From positions 3,231,075 to 3,295,074 of the forward strand of contig NZ_LMIS01000001.1 of assembly GCF_001428805.1 (NCBI RefSeq): a stretch of DNA of 64,000 nt. Reading direction: 5' to 3'. Position numbers and translations under genes: made by a program. The DNA comes from Aeromicrobium sp. Root236 (lineage in GTDB: Bacteria > Actinomycetota > Actinomycetes > Propionibacteriales > Nocardioidaceae). Every line of letters begins with the position of its first letter. Position 1 is the stretch's first letter. Below are positions 26,834 through 36,606 of the stretch, piece by piece. The notes beneath the pieces were generated by a model that saw only the letters and a program-made list of their open reading frames with translations, did not search any database and was not told where the DNA came from.

Positions 26834-27747
26834 CAGGGGTCATCCAGGGCTTCGGGGTCATCGGGATCCTGATCGCCCTCGGACTGGGCCTGGCTCACGC
26901 CGGGGTCCTGGACCGCGACTCCCAGCGGGTGCTGTCGCGCCTGGTCTACTTCGTGGCGACGCCCTCGCTGCTGGTCGACCTGCTGGCGCGCACCGACGTC
27001 TCCGACGTGCTGGGTGTCGGCTTCGCCATCGCCGGTCTCAGCGTGATCGCGGTGCTCGTCGTCTACGTGCCGGTGGCCCGCCGGCGTGGTCGCTCGATGT
27101 CGCACATCGTGGTCGGCGCGTTGTCGGCCTCGTACGCCAACGGCGGTTACCTCGGGCTGCCGATCGCCGTCTACGTCCTCGGCGACGCGGCGTTCGCGGT
27201 GCCGATCATGGTGCTGCAGCTCATCGTGTACGCGCCGCTGGCGCTCTCGATGCTCGACCTGGAGGCGACGGGCCGCCGGCCGACGCTCGGTGCCCTGGCC
27301 CTGTCGGGCGTACGCAACCCGGTCTCGGTCGCGGCGGTGTGCGGCGTCCTGATCTCGGTGCTCGGCGTGGACCTTCCCGACATCGTCGGTGAGCCCATCA
27401 AGCTGCTCGGCGGGATCGCGGTGCCCGGGGCACTCCTGGCGTACGGCGTCTCGCTGCGGTTCGGCGGCGCGATCGGCACGGCTCACCGACGGGAGATCGC
27501 CGTCATCGCCCTGCTGAAGCTGGTCTGGATGCCCACCGTCGCGTACGTCCTCGCGCGTTTCGCGTTCGGGCTCGACGCCCACGAGGTGTTCGGCCTGACC
27601 GTCATGGCGGCGCTGCCGACCGCCCAGAACGTGTTCGTCTACGCGTCGCGTTTCCAGCGGTCGGAGCTACTGGCCCGGGACAGTGTCGCGGTCACCACGC
27701 TGCTCTCGATACCCGTGCTGTTCGGTCTGGCGGCCGTCCTCGCCTGA
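26830..27747 (+). CDS. AEC (auxin efflux carrier) family transporter, probable CTG start
   Basis: 305-residue permease with about ten membrane segments in the AEC pattern, related to malonate and other organic-acid carriers: LVYFVATPSLLVDLL, SYANGGYLGLPIAVYVLGD and MAALPTAQNVFVYASRF are characteristic. Homology clearly begins at GVIQGFGVIGILIALGLGL, yet no in-frame ATG, GTG or TTG exists between the upstream stop (26740) and a GTG at 26929, which would delete the first helix. CTG at 26830, overlapping the cold-shock stop as CTGA, is the best start. Convergent with the next gene, sharing 81 bp. Confidence 0.8.
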   Translation: MTGVIQGFGVIGILIALGLGLAHAGVLDRDSQRVLSRLVYFVATPSLLVDLLARTDVSDVLGVGFAIAGLSVIAVLVVYVPVARRRGRSMSHIVVGALSASYANGGYLGLPIAVYVLGDAAFAVPIMVLQLIVYAPLALSMLDLEATGRRPTLGALALSGVRNPVSVAAVCGVLISVLGVDLPDIVGEPIKLLGGIAVPGALLAYGVSLRFGGAIGTAHRREIAVIALLKLVWMPTVAYVLARFAFGLDAHEVFGLTVMAALPTAQNVFVYASRFQRSELLARDSVAVTTLLSIPVLFGLAAVLA

Positions 27748-29142
27748 CTTGCCCTTGGCGCGGTTGAGCACGAACACGAGCCAGGCGACGAGGATGACGG
27801 CCGTCACCAGCAGGCCGACCCGCGGTGTGGCGTCGAGCGTGAACAGGCCGATGCCGATCAGGCCGCCGATGACCCACGACAGCTGCAGCAGCGTCTCGGA
27901 CCGCGCGAACATGCTCGTCCGGACGCGCTCGGCCACGTCGCGCTGGATCAGGGCGTCGAGGCTCAGCTTGCCGAGCGACTGGCACAGGCCGACCGTGAGA
28001 CCGAGGACGACAGCCGTCCACCACGTGAAGAACACGGCGACCGTCACGACGACGGCGACGTCGAGCACGAGGACCGCGATGACGACGCGTTCGGGGCGCC
28101 GCGACTTGGTCAACGACGCGATCAGCGTGCCGACCGTGTTGCCGGCACCGGCGCCACCGATCACCAGGCCGAGCAGGACCGTCGCGTTGCCGTGCCAGCC
28201 CATCGAGTCCGGGGGATCGCGCAGCGTGAACGCCATGAAGATCGTCAGGAACCCCGACAGCAGCCGCAGGCCCGAGTTGCTGCGCAGGGCGTTGACGACG
28301 TCGCGCGAGATGCTGATGCCCTTCTTGGCCGCACCGGTCGCGATCTTGGAGAGATCGACCTGCTCCTCACCCTCGCTCGAGTCGACCCGGGCGGGGAGCA
28401 GGATCGCAAGGATCGTGCCGACGACGAACAGCAGGGCGGCGTAGCGGACGGCCCACTCCGCGCCGATCGCCGCTGCGCCGCCGGCCAGCGGAGCCGAGAT
28501 GGCCGCGGCTCCGGTGCCGGTCAGCGAGATCCGCGAGTTGGCCTTCACGAGCGTGAACTCCGCAGGCAGCAGGCGGGGCACGGCCGAGGCACGGGTCACG
28601 CCGTACGCCTTGGAGGCCACGAGGCAGCCGAGCGCCGCGAAGTAGAACGACGGCGGAGGGTTGTCGGACGAGATGGCGCCGGCCAGCACCCAGCAGCAGA
28701 ACGCGCGGATGGCGAGCGTCGCGCCGATGGCCCAGCGGCGGCCGCGGCGGAAGCGGTCGAGGAACGGGCCGATCAACGGCGCGACGACCGCGAACGGCAG
28801 CATCGTGAGGACGAGGAACAGGGTGACCTGGCCAGTGGCCTCGCCGGTCGGCACCGTGAAGAACAGCGTGCCGGCCAGCGAGATGGCGAAGGCGGCGTCA
28901 CCGGCGGTGTTGAACGCGTGCAGCTCGAGGAGCCGCGACAGCCCGCTCTCGCCGGCGCCGCCGGAGTGCGTGAATCGCCGCGAGGCCGTGAAGGCGGACG
29001 TGCTGCCCCTGGCGACCAACCTCGCGGTGCCGGAGGACACCCGGCCGGCGATCTGCGCGGAGCGGCTCAGGCGTGACTGCTCGGGCGGCTCGACGCGCGT
29101 CGGATCGAGCCCCCGGTCGTCCTCGTCTCCGTACCCGTCCAC
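27667..29142 (-). CDS. MFS transporter
   Basis: 491 residues. A 75-residue N-terminal cytoplasmic extension is followed by twelve-helix MFS topology; FLDRFRRGRRW is the loop motif A equivalent, and DALIQRDVAERVRTSMFARSET lies in a central cytoplasmic loop. Substrate unknown; resembles large actinobacterial permeases of the Tet/EntS type. The charged C-terminal tail runs antisense into the 3' end of the AEC gene. GTG start with CAGGAT 7 nt upstream. Confidence 0.82.
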   Translation of the reverse strand: MDGYGDEDDRGLDPTRVEPPEQSRLSRSAQIAGRVSSGTARLVARGSTSAFTASRRFTHSGGAGESGLSRLLELHAFNTAGDAAFAISLAGTLFFTVPTGEATGQVTLFLVLTMLPFAVVAPLIGPFLDRFRRGRRWAIGATLAIRAFCCWVLAGAISSDNPPPSFYFAALGCLVASKAYGVTRASAVPRLLPAEFTLVKANSRISLTGTGAAAISAPLAGGAAAIGAEWAVRYAALLFVVGTILAILLPARVDSSEGEEQVDLSKIATGAAKKGISISRDVVNALRSNSGLRLLSGFLTIFMAFTLRDPPDSMGWHGNATVLLGLVIGGAGAGNTVGTLIASLTKSRRPERVVIAVLVLDVAVVVTVAVFFTWWTAVVLGLTVGLCQSLGKLSLDALIQRDVAERVRTSMFARSETLLQLSWVIGGLIGIGLFTLDATPRVGLLVTAVILVAWLVFVLNRAKGKSGEDGRQTEQHGYREQRGDRDTVPGQ

Positions 29143-29203
29143 GCCGTCTATCCTGCCTCACCCCGCGAGCCGCGGCCGTCCGGACATGGGCGACAATGGG
29201 TGA

Positions 29204-29950
29204 ATGCCCATCGATGAGCAGCTTGCCGCCGCTGTCGACGTTGCCCGTGCGGCCGTCGACGAGGCCGCTGACGCCGGAACCGTCGGCGATCACGTGCGCG
29301 CCGTCGAGGACGGCGAGCGTCTCGTCTCGCACCAGTTCCTGTGCACCAAGCCCGGCTACCAGGGCTGGTACTGGTCGGTCAGCGTGTCCCGCGCGCCCGA
29401 CAGCGATCGCGTCACGATCAACGACGTGGTCCTGCTGCCCGGTGACGACGCGATCATCGCGCCGCCGTGGACTCCCTACAAGGAGCGCATCCGGCCCGGC
29501 GACCTCAGCCCGGGCGACGTGCTGCCTCCCGACGAGGACGACATCCGCCTCGTCCCGTCGTGGAGCGCCGGCGACGGCGAGGAGCAGACGCCCGACCGCT
29601 TCTTCGCCCGTGAGGTCGGTCTCGGCCGCGAGTGGGTGCTCTCGATCGAGGGCCGCGAGCTCGCCGCCGACCGCTGGCAGGAGGGCGAGCAGGGCCCCGA
29701 CGCCGCGATCGCCCAGCAGGCCTCCGGCGTGTGCCACTCGTGCGGCTTCATGGTCAGCCTCGCCGGTCCGCTGTCGGACCGCTTCGGCGTCTGTGCCAAC
29801 GGCATGGCCAACGACGACGGCAAGGTCGTCTCGTTCGACCACGGTTGCGGAGCCCACTCGGGCGCCCGGCTGAGCCGCTCGGCGAGCGCGCAGGCGCTGC
29901 CGCCGCCGGTGTTCGACACCGTCGGCGTCGACGAGGTCGACTCCTTCTAG
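29204..29950 (+). CDS. DUF3027 domain protein
   Basis: 248 residues of the actinobacterial DUF3027 family. Conserved blocks include HQFLCTKPGYQGWYWSVSVSR, the PPWTPYKERIRPGDLSPGD segment and a C-terminal cysteine cluster (CHSCGF, GVCANG, GCGAHSGA) that looks like a metal site. Function unknown. GACAAT ends 6 nt before the ATG, and the gene is divergent from the MFS gene, 61 bp between starts. Confidence 0.88.
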   Translation: MPIDEQLAAAVDVARAAVDEAADAGTVGDHVRAVEDGERLVSHQFLCTKPGYQGWYWSVSVSRAPDSDRVTINDVVLLPGDDAIIAPPWTPYKERIRPGDLSPGDVLPPDEDDIRLVPSWSAGDGEEQTPDRFFAREVGLGREWVLSIEGRELAADRWQEGEQGPDAAIAQQASGVCHSCGFMVSLAGPLSDRFGVCANGMANDDGKVVSFDHGCGAHSGARLSRSASAQALPPPVFDTVGVDEVDSF

Positions 29951-29960
29951 CTCGGAGGTT

Positions 29961-30368
29961 CTAGTCGACGCGGCGGCGACGGCCCGGCTGCATGCGCAGG
30001 GCGTTGCGGCGCCGGCGGCAGTACTCGATGCCGATCAGGCCCAGTCCGAAGCCCGCGAGCGCGGTCCACAACCACCAGGTGCGGCCGTTCTCGTCGAGGG
30101 TGCCGAGGAACGGCAGCAGGGCGATCGCGATGACGCCCCAGACGATCGTGCCGACCGTCATGGTGCGGACGCCGTCGACGTCCATGGGCTCGACCTCGGC
30201 GACGCGGTGGGTCTTGCTGCCGATCTCGAGCTCGGTGAGGTCCGGCCGGCCGAACTCGTGACGACGAGCGGCACGCTCGAGCCGGGCGATCTCACGATGC
30301 CCCATCTTGCGCTCAATCGTCTCGGGTCCGTCGCCCTGACGGATGACCCACTCGTCGTCACTACTCAC
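29961..30368 (-). CDS. DUF2530 membrane protein
   Basis: 135 residues: a hydrophilic N-terminal half, then the DUF2530 core VEPMDVDGVRTMTVGTIVWG with two transmembrane helices (about 74-92 and 100-118) and a basic tail. Unknown function. TAGGGT lies 6 nt before the GTG start, which sets the N-terminus. Convergent with the DUF3027 gene. Confidence 0.8.
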   Translation of the reverse strand: MSSDDEWVIRQGDGPETIERKMGHREIARLERAARRHEFGRPDLTELEIGSKTHRVAEVEPMDVDGVRTMTVGTIVWGVIAIALLPFLGTLDENGRTWWLWTALAGFGLGLIGIEYCRRRRNALRMQPGRRRRVD

Positions 30369-30427
30369 CCGCTCACCCTACCGCCGCACGCTCCTGACGT
30401 TTCGGGTGCTGTCATGCTGATCCTGCA

Positions 30428-31447
30428 ATGAATCCGCGCCACCGTCGCCTGCTGATACCGGGCCTCCTCATCGCCTTGCTGGTCGTCGTGCTCGTGAGCT
30501 CGCTGGCTCGCCGGGCCGATGGCGCCGAGGCGGGTCCCGATGTCGTCAGCCGGATGACCGACGCGAGGATCACCGAGTCGAGCGGGCTGGCGATCAGCGT
30601 CAAGCACGACGACCTGGCCTACACGATCAACGACTCGGGCAACGCGCCGATCGTGTTCGCCATCAAGATCTCCACCGGCGCCGTCGTGGGGACGACCACG
30701 ATCACGGACAACACCCCGATCGACACCGAGGCCATCGCGATCGACGGTGACGGCGTGCTCTGGGTGGCCGACACCGGCGACAACCAGGAACGGCGGACGG
30801 ACGTCGCCCTGTACGCCCTGCCCGAGCCCGGACCGGGCGACCACTCGGTCGCCGCGACGCGCTACCCGCTGACGTACCCCGACGGGCCGGCGGACGTCGA
30901 GACCCTGCTGATCAACCCCCGCACGGGCGCGAAGGGCGTCGTCACCAAGGGCTTGTTCGCCGGTGAGCTGCTCGCCCTGCCGAGCAAGCTCGTCGCGAAC
31001 CGGGCGAACGTCGCCAAGGCGACGGGCCACGAGATGCCGGCGGTGGTGACCGACGGCGTGATGTCGGCGAACGGCCGCTTCGCGCTCCTGCGGACGTACA
31101 GCGACGTCCACCTGTACGACGCGAGGACGTGGAAGCAGATCCGCTCGGCGTCGACCCCGCCCCAGCCGCAGGGTGAGTCGATCGCCATCGAGCGCAGCCA
31201 GAAGTCGTTCCTGATCGGCAGCGAGGGCGCCGACTCCGCGCTGATCCGGATCCCGTTGACGCTGCCGAGGACGCCGGCCGAGAAGCCGACCACGAAGCCC
31301 GCGAAGGACAAGAGCACTGGCACGGCGACGTCCAAGGAAAGCGGCGATCAGGACGGCAACGGCTTCGCGGGCAGCATGTGGATCTGGGCGGTCGGCGGGG
31401 TCGCGCTCCTCGCCGCGATCGCCTCCGCGGCCACCAAACGGACCTAG
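30428..31447 (+). CDS. Exported, doubly anchored protein, probably beta-propeller
   Basis: 339 residues. Membrane segment at 8-25, extracytoplasmic domain (about 30-275) with repeated strand motifs (SSGLAISVKHDDLAYTIND, IDTEAIAIDGDGVLWVADTGD), which suggest a six- or seven-bladed propeller with calcium-binding-like loops, a Lys/Thr/Pro-rich spacer and a C-terminal membrane helix (about 313-333) followed by a basic TKRT end. The end resembles a sortase-less cell-surface anchor. Function not recognised. Confidence 0.65.
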   Translation: MNPRHRRLLIPGLLIALLVVVLVSSLARRADGAEAGPDVVSRMTDARITESSGLAISVKHDDLAYTINDSGNAPIVFAIKISTGAVVGTTTITDNTPIDTEAIAIDGDGVLWVADTGDNQERRTDVALYALPEPGPGDHSVAATRYPLTYPDGPADVETLLINPRTGAKGVVTKGLFAGELLALPSKLVANRANVAKATGHEMPAVVTDGVMSANGRFALLRTYSDVHLYDARTWKQIRSASTPPQPQGESIAIERSQKSFLIGSEGADSALIRIPLTLPRTPAEKPTTKPAKDKSTGTATSKESGDQDGNGFAGSMWIWAVGGVALLAAIASAATKRT

Positions 31448-31517
31448 TCTTCCCGCGGGGCGAAGGGGTCTGGCATGCTCCCTTGCGACCGACGTGTCCA
31501 TCCCGACCAGGAGTGCC

Positions 31518-32966
31518 ATGACCAGCACGCTCGAGCAGTACTTCAAGATCAGTCAGCGCGGGTCCTCGATCGGGCGGGAGGTACGCGGAGGCGTCGTCAC
31601 GTTCCTGACGATGGCCTACATCGTCGTGCTCAACCCGATCATCCTCGCGGGCGTCGCTGACGAGGACGGCAAGTTCCTCGGCGGTGGCTCCACCCCCGGC
31701 TCGGGCTTCGCCACGATCGCCGCGGTGACCGCACTCGTGGCGGGTCTCCTGACGATCCTCATGGGCGTCGTCGCCAACTTCCCGCTGGCGCTCGCGACGG
31801 GACTCGGCCTCAACGCGTTCGTGGCGTTCTCGGTCGCGTCGCAGATGACCTGGGCCGACGCGATGGGGCTCGTGGTCCTCGAGGGCCTGATCATCCTGCT
31901 GCTGGTGCTCACCGGGTTCCGAAAAGCGGTGTTCGACGCCGTGCCGCGACAGCTCAAGACCGCCATCGCCGTGGGCATCGGCCTGTTCATCACGCTGATC
32001 GGCCTGGTCGACGCCGGCTTCGTGCGTACGACCGGCATCGGCGCCCCGCCGATCCAGCTCGGCATCGGCGGACACCTCGAGGGCTGGCCCGTGCTGGTCT
32101 TCATCGCCGGACTGCTGCTGATGATCGCGCTGCACTCGCGTGGCGTTCCCGGCGCGATCCTGATCGGCATCGTCGCCACGAGCATCCTCGCGATCATCGT
32201 CCAGGCGATCACCGATGTCGGCCCCAGCGTCGTCAACGGCAAGGTCGTCAACCCCAAGGGCTGGAACCTCAACAGCCCCGAGTGGCCCGACAAGGTGTTC
32301 GCCAAGCCGGACTTCTCGCTCCTCGGTGACTTCAACCTGTTCAACGGCTTCGAGCGCGCCGGTGTCGTGACCGCGGCGCTGCTCGTCTTCACCCTCCTGC
32401 TCGCCGACTTCTTCGACACGATGGGCACGATGACCGCGATCGGCGCCGAGGGCGGGCTCAACGACGACGACGGCACCCCGGTCGGTGCGCAGAAGATCCT
32501 CGTCGTCGACTCGATCGCCGCTGCTGCAGGTGGCGCGGCCGGCATCTCGAGCAACACGTCGTACATCGAGTCGGCCTCAGGCGTCGGCGACGGCGCTCGT
32601 ACGGGCCTCGCCTCGGTCGTCACGGGCGTGCTGTTCCTGCTGTCGACGCTCGCGGTGCCGCTCGTCGAGCACATCCCCAACGAGGCCGCGGTGCCGGCGC
32701 TCGTGCTCGTCGGCTTCCTGATGATGAGTCAGGTCAAGGACATCGCCTGGAACGACGACGAGATCGCCATCCCGGCGTTCCTGACGATCGTGCTGATGCC
32801 GTTCACGTACTCGATCACCGCCGGCATCGGCGCGGGCTTCATCGCGTACGTCGTGATCAAGCTCGTCAAGGGCAAGGTCGCCGCGATCCACCCACTGATG
32901 TGGCTCATCGGCATCCTGTTCGTGGTCTACTTCGCGATCGACCCGATCACCAACTGGGTGGGCTGA
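31518..32966 (+). CDS. NCS2/AzgA-type purine permease
   Basis: 482 residues, about 13 membrane segments. EVRGGVVTFLTMAYIVVLNP, ATGLGLNAFVAFSV and DFFDTMGTMTAIGAEG mark the AzgA branch of NCS2 transporters, proton symporters for adenine, guanine and hypoxanthine. NTSYIESASGVGDGARTG is the second half-site motif. CAGGAG precedes the chosen ATG; an in-frame ATG eight codons upstream has no ribosome site. No xanthine riboswitch or purine gene is adjacent. Confidence 0.92.
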   Translation: MTSTLEQYFKISQRGSSIGREVRGGVVTFLTMAYIVVLNPIILAGVADEDGKFLGGGSTPGSGFATIAAVTALVAGLLTILMGVVANFPLALATGLGLNAFVAFSVASQMTWADAMGLVVLEGLIILLLVLTGFRKAVFDAVPRQLKTAIAVGIGLFITLIGLVDAGFVRTTGIGAPPIQLGIGGHLEGWPVLVFIAGLLLMIALHSRGVPGAILIGIVATSILAIIVQAITDVGPSVVNGKVVNPKGWNLNSPEWPDKVFAKPDFSLLGDFNLFNGFERAGVVTAALLVFTLLLADFFDTMGTMTAIGAEGGLNDDDGTPVGAQKILVVDSIAAAAGGAAGISSNTSYIESASGVGDGARTGLASVVTGVLFLLSTLAVPLVEHIPNEAAVPALVLVGFLMMSQVKDIAWNDDEIAIPAFLTIVLMPFTYSITAGIGAGFIAYVVIKLVKGKVAAIHPLMWLIGILFVVYFAIDPITNWVG

Positions 32967-32988
32967 ACGCCGTAGGTACGTTGGGCAC

Positions 32989-33507
32989 ATGCTCATCGCA
33001 CTCGGAGACCAGGCCCCACGCGTGGCGGACACGGCGTGGGTCGCACCCAATGCGACCCTCGCCGGGTCCGTCGTGATCGAGGACGGCGCCAGCATCTGGT
33101 ACGGCGCCGTGCTGCGTGCCGACAACGAGCCGATCACGATCGGCGCCCGGTCGAACGTGCAGGACAACTGTGCGTTCCACGTCGACAAGGGCCGGCCCGT
33201 ACGCCTCGGCGAGGGGGTGTCGGTGGGTCACGGGGCGGTGATCCACGGCGCCACGATCGGCGACCACGTGCTCGTCGGCATGGGCGCGATCATCATGAAC
33301 GGCGCGGTGGTCGGCGACGAGTCGCTGATCGCGGCCGGCGCGCTGATCTCCGAGGGCGTCGAGATCCCGCCCCGGTCACTGGTCGCGGGCGTGCCGGGCA
33401 AGGTTCGCCGCGAGCTGACCGACGACGAGGTCGCCAAGCTGCACCACAACGCGGAGATCTACGAGGAGCACCGCGAGCTGCACCGCAAGGGTGCCGAGGT
33501 CATCTGA
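32989..33507 (+). CDS. Gamma-carbonic-anhydrase-family hexapeptide protein
   Basis: 172-residue left-handed beta-helix protein with hexapeptide repeats. Histidines in NVQDNCAFHVD, GHGAVIHGATIGDHVLVGMG sit at the positions of the zinc ligands in Cam/YrdA proteins (H-x-n-H-x4-H). Bacterial members often show no carbonic anhydrase activity, so enzymatic role is uncertain. TACGTT 6 nt before the ATG. Separated from convergent serC by a palindromic repeat. Confidence 0.88.
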   Translation: MLIALGDQAPRVADTAWVAPNATLAGSVVIEDGASIWYGAVLRADNEPITIGARSNVQDNCAFHVDKGRPVRLGEGVSVGHGAVIHGATIGDHVLVGMGAIIMNGAVVGDESLIAAGALISEGVEIPPRSLVAGVPGKVRRELTDDEVAKLHHNAEIYEEHRELHRKGAEVI

Positions 33508-33516
33508 CGCAGCCCC

Positions 33517-33589
33517 CGGTCCTTGAGCCTGTCGAAAGGACGCCCTCGCACACGCGCGGGTGACGTCCTTTCGACAAGCTCAAGAACCG
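33517..33589. repeat. REP-like imperfect palindrome acting as bidirectional terminator
   Basis: 33517-33542 and 33564-33589 are imperfect inverted copies (one reads GTCCTTGAGCCTGTCGAAAG). I recall this TTGAGCxTGTCGAAAG family as a dispersed extragenic palindrome of actinobacterial genomes. It lies exactly between two converging genes. Confidence 0.75.
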
Positions 33590-33593
33590 TTGA

Positions 33594-34793
<1,200 letters not shown>

Positions 34794-34800
34794 GCCCCGT

Positions 34801-36606
34801 ATGGCCTCTGACGGATCGGTCGATGTCCCCCTGTCCAAGGGGCTCGAGCACACGCAGGACGAGTGGGAACAGGCGACCGCCGCGGTGCTCCGCAAGGCAC
34901 GCAAGCTCGCGGACGACGCACCCGACAGCGACGTCTGGGGCAAGCTCGCCACCACGACCCTCGACGGCATCACGGTCACCCCCCTCGGCACGCCGTCGCT
35001 GACCCGCGAGCTGCCGGACGGTGGCCTGCCCGGTCAGGCGCCGTTCACCCGCGGCAGCGTCGCGACGAGCGAGCTCGAGGGCTGGGACGTACGCGCCTGG
35101 TTCGCCGACCCTGACGCAGACCGCACCGCCAAGGACGTCGTCACGGACCTCGAGAACGGTGTCAACTCCCTGTGGCTCACCGTCGGTGGCGGAGCGATCC
35201 CCGTCGACGCGCTCGCCACGATCCTCGAACCGGTCTTCCTCGACCTCGCCGCGGTCGTCCTCGACGCGCCGGCCGCGCCCGTCGAGGCGGCCCGCGCCCT
35301 CGCAGCAGTGCTCGACGACAAGGGAGTCACGGCAGCCCCCGGTACGTCCCTCGGTGCCGACCCGCTCGGAGCGGCGATCCGTGGCCAGGGCGTGACCGAC
35401 CTCGGCATCGTGACCGAGGTCGCCGCGTTGGCGCAGCCGCGGGGCGTGCGCGCCGCCACGGTCGATGCCACGGCGGTGCACGATGCCGGCGCCTCCGACG
35501 TCCAGGAGCTCGCCTACTCACTGGCCGCGGGCGCCACTTATCTCCGCGCGCTCGTCGCCGCGGGCATCGAGGTGGGGGAGGCCGCAGCGCTGATCGACTT
35601 CCGCTACGCCGCCGCGGACGAGCAGTTCCCCACGATCGCCAAGCTCCGCGCCGCCCGGCGCCTGTGGAACCGGGTCGCCGAGCTGAGCGGGGTCACGAGC
35701 GCCGCGGCCGGCCAGCTGCAGCACGCCGTGACGTCGCGGCCGATGATGGCGAAGTACGACCCCTACGTGAACATGCTCCGCACCACAGTCGCCGCGTTCG
35801 CCGCAGGCGTCGGCGGTGCTGCCTCGGTCACGGTGCTGCCGTTCGACGAGCCACTGGGACTGCCCGAGGCGTTCAGCCGCCGGATCGCCCGCAACACCTC
35901 GAGCCTCCTGATCAGCGAGTCGCACGTCGCCGCGGTCGCCGACCCGGCCGGTGGCGCGCACGCCGTCGAGAAGCTCACCGACGACCTCGCCCGTGCGGCG
36001 TGGGCGCTGTTCGGCGAGATCGAGGAGCGGGGCGGACTCGTCGAGGCGCTCGACTTCCTGCGTGAAGGCATCGACCGGACCGTCTCGGCGCGCGCGCTCG
36101 ACATCGCCAAGCGCAAGCGGCCCATCACCGGCGTCTCGGAGTTCCCCAACCTGCACGAGGAGCTCCCCGAGCGCCGACCGTACGGCCACGCCGTCGAGGT
36201 GCACCGCTACGCCGGCGAGTACGAGGCGCTGCGGGACGAGCCTGCGTCGAAGCCGGTCTTCCTGGCGTCGATGGGCACCGTCGCGGCCTACACCGCTCGC
36301 GGCACGTTCGCCGCCAACCTGCTGGCCGCCGGCGGCATCGACACCGTCGTCGCCGGGCCGACCGAAGGCGTCGACGACGTCCTCACGGCATACGCCGAGG
36401 CCGGCCAGCCCACGACGGTCTGCCTGGTCGGCAACGACAAGGCGTACGAGGTGTGGGGTGCGGAGCTGGTCACCGCGCTGCGCGAGGCCGGAGCGACGTA
36501 CGTGGTGGTGGCCGGCAAGGCAGAGATCGGCGCCGACGTGACCGCCGCGGCCGGGCTGGACGCCCTCGCCTTCCTCCGCTCGATCCGACAGGAGCTGCAG
36601 GCATGA
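34801..36606 (+). CDS. mutA: Methylmalonyl-CoA mutase small (beta) subunit
   Basis: 601 residues; heterodimer partner of MutB that does not bind cobalamin itself. It retains the mutase TIM barrel ([23 protein letters not shown]) and a Rossmann-like C-terminal domain lacking the D-x-H-x-x-G cobalamin motif. Homology supports the ATG used here, three codons inside the longest frame, and the TACGAT spacing agrees. First gene of mutA-mutB-meaB, linking propionyl-CoA and odd-chain or branched-chain catabolism to succinyl-CoA. Stop overlaps the mutB start (ATGA). Confidence 0.94.
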   Translation: MASDGSVDVPLSKGLEHTQDEWEQATAAVLRKARKLADDAPDSDVWGKLATTTLDGITVTPLGTPSLTRELPDGGLPGQAPFTRGSVATSELEGWDVRAWFADPDADRTAKDVVTDLENGVNSLWLTVGGGAIPVDALATILEPVFLDLAAVVLDAPAAPVEAARALAAVLDDKGVTAAPGTSLGADPLGAAIRGQGVTDLGIVTEVAALAQPRGVRAATVDATAVHDAGASDVQELAYSLAAGATYLRALVAAGIEVGEAAALIDFRYAAADEQFPTIAKLRAARRLWNRVAELSGVTSAAAGQLQHAVTSRPMMAKYDPYVNMLRTTVAAFAAGVGGAASVTVLPFDEPLGLPEAFSRRIARNTSSLLISESHVAAVADPAGGAHAVEKLTDDLARAAWALFGEIEERGGLVEALDFLREGIDRTVSARALDIAKRKRPITGVSEFPNLHEELPERRPYGHAVEVHRYAGEYEALRDEPASKPVFLASMGTVAAYTARGTFAANLLAAGGIDTVVAGPTEGVDDVLTAYAEAGQPTTVCLVGNDKAYEVWGAELVTALREAGATYVVVAGKAEIGADVTAAAGLDALAFLRSIRQELQA

